Shown: piece by piece, positions 1 through 5,903 of the stretch | How the letters are laid out: every line of letters begins with the position of its first letter | How positions within the stretch are numbered: the first letter of the stretch is position 1 | Source: Deltaproteobacteria bacterium | Lineage (GTDB): Bacteria > SAR324 > JACQKK01 | DNA: 5,903 bases | Direction: 5' to 3' | NCBI GenBank assembly: GCA_029858165.1 | Contig: JAOUFO010000117.1 | Location: 1-5,903 of the forward strand | Program-made: the position numbers and the translations under genes | The notes under the pieces: generated by a model | Databases searched by the model: none | Told to the model about the DNA's origin: nothing | Seen by the model: only the letters and a program-made list of their open reading frames with translations

Positions 1-264
1 GCACAGCCCCCGATCAGAGGAAAACACGATCACCAGATTTTTTTCCGCAGTGTTTTCGGCGAAAAACGGATGATCGTTGCCGGCGGTGTTTTCCGAAACG
101 GTCATCACGATCCGGCGCATGATCTCGGCATAAGGCTGGGCCTCCTTCACCGCCATCTGTGCCCGGTTCAGCTTGGCCGCCGAAACCATTTTCATGGCCC
201 GGGTGATCTGCTGGGTGCTTTTGACGCTGGTGATGCGCCGTTTGATATCTCTTAAGGTTGCCAT
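1..264 (-). CDS. atpG: ATP synthase F1 subunit gamma, N-terminal part (cut by window edge)
   Basis: Gamma is the central rotor shaft of the F1Fo ATP synthase, on the cytoplasmic side of the inner membrane. It couples c-ring rotation to conformational change in the alpha/beta head. Only the first 88 codons are present, read from ATG at 264-262 to the window edge, all open. The protein begins MATLRDIKRRITSV and continues through STQQITRAMKMVSAAKL (about residues 16-32), the conserved N-terminal helix of gamma subunits. It stops inside the conserved SSDRGLC stretch (82-88), where the Rossmann-like domain begins. The start lies 10 bp after the atpA stop; the only Shine-Dalgarno-like bases (TAGG) overlap that stop, which suggests translational coupling. 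The remaining two thirds or so of the protein should lie left of position 1. The family assignment is very secure. Confidence 0.96.
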   Translation of the reverse strand, partial: MATLRDIKRRITSVKSTQQITRAMKMVSAAKLNRAQMAVKEAQPYAEIMRRIVMTVSENTAGNDHPFFAENTAEKNLVIVFSSDRGLC

Positions 265-274
265 GATTTAAAAC

Positions 275-1779
<1,505 letters not shown>

Positions 1780-1783
<4 letters not shown>

Positions 1784-2349
1784 TTCTCCTCAACCTTTCC
1801 TTTGATAATCGATGCCTTAATTTGTAGCAGATGATTTTGTAAACTGCTGACCCGGACGGTGCTGCCGATGCGGGTGATGGCACCCCCCAGTATCTGGGGA
1901 TCCACCCGGATGTTCAATGTCAGTTTTTTGCCGGAAAGCCGCTCGTATTCCTTGCGGATTTCCTCTTCCTGCTTGGGCGGTATGGGGCTGGCCACGGTCA
2001 CTTCCGCCTTGGCCCGGCCCAACTTGTCATCCGCCAGCATATGGTACTGATGGCGGATTTCATCCAATAAAACCAAACGACCCTTGGATGCCAAAAACTT
2101 CATGGCTGTGGATACCAGATCCGGAATCTTGGCGCTGGTTACAAATTCGCCGATGAGGGTTTCCTTTTGGCTCCGGGAAACTTTGGGGTCTCCGATAAAT
2201 TTTCTGGTGGTTTCAGATTTGGAAAACACCTCGGCAATGACATCCAGCCCCTGGCCGAATTCCTCAATGCTTTTTTCCCCGTTTTTTTCCTTGGCGGCAA
2301 GATTCATCATGGCCAGGGCATACCGGTTTGAGATGACGCCGTTGCTCAT
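1780..2349 (-). CDS. atpH: ATP synthase F1 subunit delta (OSCP family)
   Basis: Delta sits on top of the F1 head and joins it to the b/b' peripheral stalk, so the head does not turn with the rotor. The protein has 189 residues, slightly longer than the roughly 178 of the E. coli subunit. Its N-terminal domain begins with the typical ISNRYALAMMNLA (6-18), in which a short helix binds the alpha subunits. The C-terminal family signature is clear at VDPQILGGAITRIGSTV (149-165). The usual Asp-x-Ser after this signature is replaced by VSSLQ, a mild divergence seen directly. The start overlaps the atpF stop as ATGA, and its own stop overlaps the atpA start in the same way. A GGGGA about 7 nt upstream can serve as ribosome binding site. 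Position in the operon and the signature agree. Confidence 0.96.
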
Positions 2350-2966
2350 GAGACGGTCCCCAGGTGGTTAATGTGTTCAGCCACTAGTTTTTCCTGTTTT
2401 TTTGGGTCCATTTTTTCTTTGACCAGTTTTTCGGCCTGCCTGATGATTTCCTCGGCCAGTTCATGGCGCAGGATTTCCAGAGCCTTGTTGGTTTCCAGCC
2501 CCATTTGGGATTGAATCTGGGCTTTCAGCTTGGATGCCATTTCCTGGGCTTCCGCAGACAGCCGGTTGGCCTCTTTTTCGCTTTCAGCCCGGACTTCGGC
2601 CATCATGTTTGCCAATTCTGTATCCAGGTTGGCAATGCTTTTCTTTTCCCGTTCAAGGGAAATGGCGGATTCTTTTTCCAGGTCCCGGGTATCATCCAGG
2701 GCTTCCTTTACCCGCCTGGAAAGATTGGTTAAAAAGGATTGGATGGGCTTGCGCAGAAAGTATATCAAAACCGCAAGCAAAATCCCGAAGTTGATGGACT
2801 GATAGGCCAGGGTGACCCAGGGGTCCTGATGCTCTGCCCCCTCGGCGGCCAGCACCGTTTGAGCGGAACCCAGCAAAAATCCTGCCCCCAAAAGCCTCCC
2901 GCCGGAAAACAACCACCTAGGGACAGCCTGAGCCGTTTCTTTTAACATATTTGGTTCTTTGATCAT
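2346..2966 (-). CDS. atpF: ATP synthase Fo subunit b, with signal-like N-terminal extension
   Basis: Subunit b is a membrane-anchored helix forming half of the peripheral stalk that holds the F1 head still against the membrane. The 206-residue protein is longer than the roughly 156 of E. coli. Residues about 54-72 are the conserved membrane segment (INFGILLAVLIYFLRKPI, 58-75). After it comes a long, highly charged, heptad-like helix (about 76-195) rich in Glu, Lys and Ala, as expected of the stalk. The extra length is at the N-terminus. Residues 17-41 run from a basic start through a hydrophobic stretch to TVLAAEG, which resembles a signal peptide cleaved near residue 40. The ATG overlaps the atpF' stop as ATGA, which supports this start. 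A second ATG at codon 7 (2948-2946) would keep the same hydrophobic segment. I infer a b/b' pair because two different genes are adjacent. Confidence 0.95.
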   Translation of the reverse strand: MIKEPNMLKETAQAVPRWLFSGGRLLGAGFLLGSAQTVLAAEGAEHQDPWVTLAYQSINFGILLAVLIYFLRKPIQSFLTNLSRRVKEALDDTRDLEKESAISLEREKKSIANLDTELANMMAEVRAESEKEANRLSAEAQEMASKLKAQIQSQMGLETNKALEILRHELAEEIIRQAEKLVKEKMDPKKQEKLVAEHINHLGTVS

Positions 2967-3430
2967 TTTAAAACTCGCTCCGAAAGCATATCGGCCAGAT
3001 TTTTGGACTGGCCCAACAACTCCTGCCGAACCGCGGAAACCTGCCTGTCCAAATCATCCAGCCCTTTTTTCATCTCCGCCTCGCTCTCCTTTTTGGCCTT
3101 GGAAAGCGTATCATCCACCACGGCGTGAGACTTCCTGCGGGCATCCATTCTTGCCACGGCGATTTCAGCCTTCACCCGGTTCAGTTTTTCCTGGTAGGTT
3201 TCGCGCAGCTTTACGATTTCGGCAGTGTTCCGCTCCGTATTGAGCCGAACATCCTTCATGTATTGGTTCCGGTGGTGAATGGTGCGCATCACCGGTTTGA
3301 TCAGCAGCCAGTTCATCAGCACCAACACGATCACCACCAGGATGAAGATAAACACCGGGGTGTTCAGCTCCAGGTGAAGGGCACCGAAGTTAAAAATTTT
3401 AATCGGGTTGATGGGTTCCAGATGTTCCAT
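2963..3430 (-). CDS. atpF': ATP synthase Fo subunit b' (second stalk b subunit)
   Basis: This is the first gene of the visible operon. Its product should pair with AtpF as the second, non-identical strand of the peripheral stalk. From the ATG at 3430-3428 it has 155 residues, typical for b'. One membrane segment lies near residues 24-43, followed by the b-family junction NWLLIKPVM (40-48). The rest is a long charged helix (about 50-150). Unlike its neighbour it has no signal-like extension; it starts MEHLEPINPIKIFNFGALHLE, so the two proteins are clearly different. The frame stays open upstream to a TTG at 3577 with GGAAGGG before it. That would add 49 residues rich in Pro, Gly and Arg that look unlike a b subunit, so I prefer the ATG even though its own Shine-Dalgarno is weak (GGCGA). 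Its stop overlaps the atpF start. Confidence 0.9.
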   Translation of the reverse strand: MEHLEPINPIKIFNFGALHLELNTPVFIFILVVIVLVLMNWLLIKPVMRTIHHRNQYMKDVRLNTERNTAEIVKLRETYQEKLNRVKAEIAVARMDARRKSHAVVDDTLSKAKKESEAEMKKGLDDLDRQVSAVRQELLGQSKNLADMLSERVLK

Positions 3431-3522
3431 AAATCGCCGTTTTGGGTTCCTGATGGCGGCAGGGTAAATGCCTGGTTTCGCCGGACAAAGAGGACGTAAG
3501 TTGGTTGGGCTGCCCCTGTGGC

Positions 3523-3555
3523 GGGCAAAACACCCTTTTTTTGGGAAAATTGCCC
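3523..3555 (-). promoter_or_regulatory. Hairpin in the ATP synthase 5' leader
   Basis: On the minus-strand transcript GGGCAA (3555-3550) pairs with TTGCCC (3528-3523). Inside, after a symmetric 4-by-4 internal loop, CCC (3545-3543) pairs with GGG (3535-3533) around a loop of seven A. It lies about 95 nt upstream of the b' start and 40 nt after the candidate promoter. No U-run follows, so it is not an intrinsic terminator. Pairing is seen in the sequence; any regulatory role is inference. Confidence 0.4.
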
Positions 3556-3592
3556 CCGGGTTACCCTTGTCCGACAATTAGAAATCCCTTCC

Positions 3593-3621
3593 GTTTAACA
3601 TTTTAAAAAGAAGGGTGTCAA
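3593..3621 (-). promoter_or_regulatory. Candidate promoter of the ATP synthase operon
   Basis: Reading leftward, TTGACA (3621-3616) is a perfect -35 box. A 17-bp spacer leads to TTAAAC (3598-3593), a weak -10 box matching three of six bases. A better -10-like TAAAAT lies at 3605-3600, but its spacing to the TTGACA is only 10 bp. Transcription would start near 3586 and give a leader of about 155 nt before atpF'. The call rests on the exact -35 box and on position upstream of the first gene. Confidence 0.45.
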
Positions 3622-3678
3622 TCAAAGAAATCCGGGAGAATCATCCAAAACAGGATTCAACCCCGCGTGATCATTTTT

Positions 3679-3700
3679 TTCAGGAATTTTTCTACCTGAA
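3679..3700. repeat. 6-bp inverted repeat, possible operator
   Basis: TTCAGG (3679-3684) and CCTGAA (3695-3700) are perfect inverted arms around a 10-bp A/T-rich centre. The right arm runs into a tandem pair of GAATCT units at 3698 and 3708, exactly 10 bp or one helical turn apart. The site lies between the two outward promoters, about 60-100 bp from each. Binding of a regulator is inference. Confidence 0.25.
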
Positions 3701-3773
3701 TCTATTGGAATCTTAGGGGGATTGCGCCGTAAAATCGGCTGGTGTTTTTTTTCTAAATCCCAAACCTGGAAAA

Positions 3774-3803
3774 TTGACAAACCGAACCTGTTTTTTGTAA
3801 GAT
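3774..3803 (+). promoter_or_regulatory. Candidate promoter of the zinc-ribbon gene
   Basis: TTGACA (3774-3779) is a perfect -35 box. An 18-bp spacer leads to TAAGAT (3798-3803), a four-of-six match to the -10 consensus. Transcription would begin near 3810, leaving a leader of about 80 nt. Position and orientation fit the gene starting at 3893. Confidence 0.5.
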
Positions 3804-3892
3804 GGTGAGGTAGAAATCATCAGGGCCGGACCCCCCCTGGGGCCATCCCGGAAATATCCCATATAAAACCCCTGCAAACCCAAAGGTGGTCT

Positions 3893-4183
3893 ATGCCCAT
3901 TTACGAATACTTTTGTGACAGTTGCAACCACGAGTTTGAACTGCTTCAAAAAATCAGCGAAGCCGGAAACGCCGCCTGCCCCACCTGTTCGGGGCAGGTT
4001 GAACGCAAGTTGTCTCAAGCCTCATTCCACCTCAAGGGAAGCGGATGGTTCACCGACGGATACAATGGCAAATCCGGCGGAAACTCCCCCACACCCGCAT
4101 CCACCCCAACCGGTTCCTCTGAAGGGTCCAGCAAAAAAGCTGCCGGTCATGGCTGCGGTACCGGTGCCTGTTGCGCCAATTGA
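3893..4183 (+). CDS. FmdB-family zinc-ribbon protein
   Basis: This 96-residue protein belongs to the FmdB / CxxC_CxxC_SSSS family of small zinc-ribbon proteins. The family is often annotated as putative regulators; its molecular job is not settled. It starts with the hallmark MPIYEYFC. C8-x-x-C11 and C29-x-x-C32 form the four-cysteine zinc site, and the typical RKLSQASFHLKGSGWFTDGY (38-57) follows. Residues about 58-85 are a low-complexity Gly/Ser/Thr/Pro linker. The tail carries three more cysteines (C88, C93, C94) in GCGTGACC. The ATG is preceded by AAAGGTGG at good spacing. It has its own candidate promoter upstream and a strong terminator 25 bp after the TGA stop, so it looks like a single-gene transcript. 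The product is probably cytoplasmic, as no signal or membrane segment is visible. The family call is secure; the function is unknown. Confidence 0.93.
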   Translation: MPIYEYFCDSCNHEFELLQKISEAGNAACPTCSGQVERKLSQASFHLKGSGWFTDGYNGKSGGNSPTPASTPTGSSEGSSKKAAGHGCGTGACCAN

Positions 4184-4207
4184 CTACCGATGGGGGTGAC
4201 GGCACGC

Positions 4208-4240
4208 AAAAGACCCGCCTGAACAGCGGGTCTTTTTTTT
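4208..4240 (+). terminator. Rho-independent terminator of the zinc-ribbon gene, possibly bidirectional
   Basis: AGACCCGC (4211-4218) pairs perfectly with GCGGGTCT (4226-4233) around a 7-nt loop, and flanking AAA/TTT extends the stem to 11 bp. A run of eight T (4233-4240) follows on the plus strand. Read leftward from ispF, the same stem ends in only TTTTGCG, so it may also stop convergent transcription, less efficiently. Confidence 0.93.
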
Positions 4241-4254
4241 AACATCCAGGGCAC

Positions 4255-4267
4255 CCGGGATTCCCGG
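4255..4267 (-). repeat. Short G/C-rich inverted repeat after ispF
   Basis: CCGGGA and TCCCGG are inverted arms around a single base; as RNA this gives a 5-bp stem with a 3-nt loop. It lies 17 bp past the ispF stop, between that gene and the terminator at 4208-4240. With no U-run of its own, it could at most assist termination or protect the messenger end. Confidence 0.3.
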
Positions 4268-4284
4268 CCCGTGGAAGGTTTGCC

Positions 4285-4785
4285 TTACCCCCCCTGAACG
4301 AGCAACACCACGGCCTGCGACGCGATCCCTTCTTCCCGCCCCACAAACCCCAGACCCTCGGTGGTGGTGGCCTTGATGGAGCAGCATTCCACCGCAACTG
4401 AAAGCCGGTGGGCCAGATTTTCCCGCATCCGGGGGATAAAGGGGGCCAGCTTGGGGTTCTGGGCCATCACCGTCACATCCACATTGGCCACTTTCCAACC
4501 TTTTCCAAGAACCAACCCCGCCGCCTCCGCCAGCAGACGCCCGCTGTCGGCACCCTTAAAGCGGGGGTCCGTATCCGGAAAATGGCCACCGATATCCCCC
4601 AGGGCCAGTGCCCCCAGCAAGCTGTCCGTCACGGCATGAAACAACACATCGGCATCGGAATGGCCCAGCAACCCACGAGGGTGGGGAATGGTCACCCCGC
4701 CCAAAATCAACGGACGGCCCCCCACAAGCCGGTGAACATCATACCCGGAACCAATTCTGAACAAAGGGGTCAACGAGGGGGCCAT
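4285..4785 (-). CDS. ispF: 2-C-methyl-D-erythritol 2,4-cyclodiphosphate synthase
   Basis: IspF is a cytoplasmic, zinc-dependent homotrimer. It converts CDP-methylerythritol 2-phosphate to methylerythritol cyclodiphosphate and CMP in the MEP route to isoprenoids. From the ATG at 4785-4783 it has 166 residues, close to the usual 157-160. RIGSGYDVHRL (10-20) supplies metal ligands D16 and H18. GHSDADVLFHAVTDSLLGA (41-59) supplies H50 and D54. These all sit 8 residues later than the corresponding E. coli ligands. GDIGGHFPDTDP (63-74), AQNPKLAPFI (108-117) and KATTTEGLGFVGREEGIA (138-155) are also conserved. The frame stays open 53 codons upstream to a GTG at 4944, but that part has no IspF likeness. 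The Shine-Dalgarno before the chosen ATG is poor, and a TTG two codons upstream is possible. No ispD lies beside it. The gene converges with the zinc-ribbon gene. Confidence 0.96.
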   Translation of the reverse strand: MAPSLTPLFRIGSGYDVHRLVGGRPLILGGVTIPHPRGLLGHSDADVLFHAVTDSLLGALALGDIGGHFPDTDPRFKGADSGRLLAEAAGLVLGKGWKVANVDVTVMAQNPKLAPFIPRMRENLAHRLSVAVECCSIKATTTEGLGFVGREEGIASQAVVLLVQGG

Positions 4786-5121
4786 GGTCAAACCATTTTT
4801 GGTAAGTGAAGGCAAACCGGCATAACCCAGGGGAAAAACCAACCTGGGAGAAGTGAGGGAGATGCGGGAAATGTTGGAAAATAAAGGGTTCTGGACCTTG
4901 AGGCCTATGGAACATCCCCGGGGAGGGTCCAACCCCGGAAACACCCCCCACCCGGCAAAAGAGCAACTCCCCCGGTGAAAATGTTTTCCGGTTGCAGTTT
5001 ATACGATATACTTCCCACTCGCCACCCTTTCAATGGCCGGGAATCCTCCAACTGTCCCGGCCGGGGCGGTGAAATACGGGAGAGCTGTTCCCCCATTTAG
5101 AATCACCCATCAGGATGCCAG
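4786..5121. other. Intergenic region between divergent ispF and HEAT-repeat gene
   Basis: In these 336 bp I find no convincing protein gene. Open frames at 4786-4944 and 4905-5096 on the minus strand code for Pro/Gly/Arg-rich strings without family likeness. An A/T-rich patch at 4998-5012 carries -10-like boxes for both directions: TATACT (5007-5012, plus) and TATAAA (5003-4998, minus). Neither has a good -35 box. An inverted repeat CCCAGG / CCTGGG at 4826-4848 (11-bp centre) would lie in the ispF leader. A stronger one at 5035-5062 would lie in the leader of the HEAT-repeat gene. Confidence 0.5.
5035..5062. repeat. 8-bp G/C-rich inverted repeat upstream of HEAT-repeat gene
   Basis: GGCCGGGA (5035-5042) and TCCCGGCC (5055-5062) are perfect inverted arms around a 12-base centre. 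It ends about 60 bp before the ATG at 5122. No T-run follows on either strand, so it is not an intrinsic terminator. It could be a leader stem-loop or a protein-binding site; both are inference. Confidence 0.45.
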
Positions 5122-5826
5122 ATGACAAAAATCAAAACCAAGCTTCCCAAACGGGTCCTGCAGGAGCTGGACCTGTTGTTCGCCAAACTGAGTGACAAAA
5201 CCCATGAAGTCCGCGAATCCGCTCTCAGCCGCCTGATGGCTTATGAATCCCAGGGCACGATTCCCCTGGAGGCCCTGTTGGCCATGCTGGATGAAAAAAA
5301 CCCGGTTTGCGTGATGTACGCCATTTCTGCCCTGGGGCGCAATCAATCCCCCAAGGCGGTCAAACAGTTGTTGGCCCTGGCCAAACGATATTCCAAAACC
5401 ATGGATGTGTTGATGATGGAAAACGTGGTGGACGCCCTGGGCACTGCGAAGTCCAAAGAAGGCCTGCCGATCCTGCTGGAAATTATCGGGGTTTCCGGGT
5501 TTTGGAAAAAGGTTTCCGGCAGGCTTGTGGTGAAAAAAACCACCGATGAAGCCCAACGGTTCAGGGATTACCTGCTGTTGCCGGTGTTGCGGGCATTGGA
5601 AAAAATCGGTGATCCCCGGACCGGAGAGGCCCTGGGCCCCCTGTTGGACCACGATGATTCCCTGGTGCGCTGGCATACCCTCAAAATCCTGATGGCGGCA
5701 GGAGTGAAGGACTACAACGCCCGCATCAAGGAAATGGCCGAAAAAGACCCCGTCCAGGTGGTGCGGGAGGCCGCAACCATCGCCATGGCCAAACTGTCCC
5801 CGTTGCCGGAACACCTGAACAATTAA
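5122..5826 (+). CDS. HEAT-repeat-like protein of unknown function
   Basis: This 234-residue protein reads as a stack of paired helices of the HEAT / PBS-lyase-repeat type, usually a scaffold for protein contacts. Repeat-like units begin near residues 15 (KLSDKTHEVRESALSRL), 49 (AMLDEKNPVCVMYAISALG), 78, 153 (LPVLRALEKIGDPRTGEAL), 168 (PLLDHDDSLVRWHTLKIL) and 198 (EKDPVQVVREAATIAMAKL). Several show the Asp-x-x-x-x-Val-Arg/Ala pattern at the helix turn. Residues about 124-150 (starting GVSGFWKKV) are a basic, non-repeat insertion, the most distinctive part. The N-terminus is basic (KIKTKLPKR), and there is no signal or membrane segment, so it is probably cytoplasmic. The ATG has AGGA 6 nt upstream. 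It stands alone, divergent from ispF, so the context gives no clear role. The fold call is fairly secure; the partner is unknown. Confidence 0.85.
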   Translation: MTKIKTKLPKRVLQELDLLFAKLSDKTHEVRESALSRLMAYESQGTIPLEALLAMLDEKNPVCVMYAISALGRNQSPKAVKQLLALAKRYSKTMDVLMMENVVDALGTAKSKEGLPILLEIIGVSGFWKKVSGRLVVKKTTDEAQRFRDYLLLPVLRALEKIGDPRTGEALGPLLDHDDSLVRWHTLKILMAAGVKDYNARIKEMAEKDPVQVVREAATIAMAKLSPLPEHLNN

Positions 5827-5858
5827 CCCGCGTCCGAACCCCCCCCCTCCCTGGATAA

Positions 5859-5883
5859 GGGTACGGGGGGATCCCCCACACCC
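5859..5883 (+). terminator. Possible weak terminator hairpin after HEAT-repeat gene
   Basis: GGGT (5859-5862) pairs with ACCC (5880-5883). Inside a small internal loop, the 12-bp palindrome GGGGGATCCCCC (5866-5877) gives a four G-C pair stem around GATC. It lies 33 bp past the stop. The U-run expected of an intrinsic terminator is absent (AAAACATG follows), so it may instead mark a messenger end formed another way. The remaining bases to 5903 show no recognisable gene. Confidence 0.3.
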
Positions 5884-5903
5884 AAAACATGTTTATCCAT
5901 GCT

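Larger units (their letters stand above)
3431..3892. other. Divergent intergenic control region between ATP synthase and zinc-ribbon genes
   Basis: These 462 bp lie between the b' start (leftward) and the zinc-ribbon start (rightward). They hold two candidate sigma-70-type promoters pointing outward, each with an exact TTGACA box, about 152 bp apart. The left part (3431-3592) would be the leader of the ATP synthase messenger and contains a hairpin plus competing long-range pairings. The middle (3622-3773) is richer in A and T. It holds a 6-bp inverted repeat at 3679-3700 and four GANTC-type sites between 3638 and 3712. The right part (about 3810-3892) would be the leader of the zinc-ribbon gene. 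It is G/C-rich near 3824-3850 and ends in an AAAGGTGG ribosome binding site. I see no protein gene in it. Confidence 0.7.

Noticed and set aside
3583..3601. Short open frame ATG-TTA-AAC-... ending TAA just downstream of the ATP synthase -35 box.
   Set aside because: The ATG lies in the promoter itself, upstream of the expected transcript start, and has no ribosome site.
3726..3752. GCCG/CGGC stem followed by eight T, resembling a plus-strand terminator.
   Set aside because: The stem is only 4 bp, the T-run starts 5 nt after it, and no plus-strand gene ends upstream, so it is unlikely to act as an intrinsic terminator.
3713..4018. A 101-codon minus-strand open frame across the zinc-ribbon gene start.
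   Set aside because: It overlaps the strongly supported FmdB-family gene and its promoter; the product resembles no known family.
4786..4944. N-terminal extension of IspF by 53 residues from a GTG start.
   Set aside because: The IspF fold begins a few residues before the DVH motif, and the extension has no family likeness, signal peptide or targeting character.
4991..5012. TTGCAG ... TATACT as a promoter pair for the HEAT-repeat gene.
   Set aside because: Only 10 bp separate the two boxes, too close for a sigma-70 promoter. TATACT alone is mentioned as a weak -10 candidate.
4905..5096. A 63-codon minus-strand open frame upstream of ispF.
   Set aside because: There is no convincing ribosome site, the composition is Pro/Gly/Arg-rich, and no domain is recognisable.
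5110..5814. A 234-codon open frame on the minus strand, fully antisense to the HEAT-repeat gene.
   Set aside because: Its product is rich in His, Gln, Gly and Phe with no family likeness, and it mirrors the codon bias of the plus-strand gene. The plus-strand protein has clear helical repeats and a ribosome binding site, so the antisense frame is a shadow.

Overview
The window looks like chromosomal DNA from a Gram-negative bacterium, most likely a sulfate-reducer-type Desulfobacterota ('deltaproteobacterium'). The main reason is the ATP synthase gene order b'-b-delta-alpha-gamma, with paired b' and b genes and no a or c subunit gene beside them. This taxonomic call is inference from gene order and protein character, not from a search.

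Positions 1-3430 (minus strand) hold the 5' part of an F1Fo ATP synthase operon. Transcription runs right to left through atpF' (b', 2963-3430), atpF (b, 2346-2966), atpH (delta, 1780-2349), atpA (alpha, 275-1783) and atpG (gamma, 1-264, cut by the window edge). The first three junctions are 4-bp ATGA stop/start overlaps and the fourth is a 10-bp gap, so this is a tightly coupled operon. The beta and epsilon genes (atpD, atpC) are expected just beyond position 1. The b' and b proteins form the peripheral stalk, delta caps it on the F1 head, alpha pairs with beta in the head, and gamma is the rotor shaft.

Positions 3431-3892 are a divergent control region. A candidate promoter with a perfect TTGACA box faces left into the ATP synthase genes and leaves a leader of about 155 nt. 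That leader can form a hairpin and has two further long-range pairings that compete with each other. A second TTGACA-type promoter faces right into a small FmdB-family zinc-ribbon gene (3893-4183), which ends at a clear intrinsic terminator (4208-4240).

Positions 4285-4785 (minus) encode IspF of the MEP isoprenoid pathway, convergent with the zinc-ribbon gene. A 336-bp gap follows (4786-5121), containing a strong GC-rich inverted repeat. Positions 5122-5826 (plus) encode a 234-residue HEAT-repeat-like protein of unknown function. The last 77 bases hold a G/C-rich hairpin and no recognisable gene.

Overall this is mostly ordinary housekeeping DNA. I found no mobile element, CRISPR array, RNA gene or convincing new system. 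The points most worth a second look are the structured ATP synthase leader, the signal-peptide-like N-terminus of the b subunit, the inverted repeat before the HEAT-repeat gene, and that gene itself.
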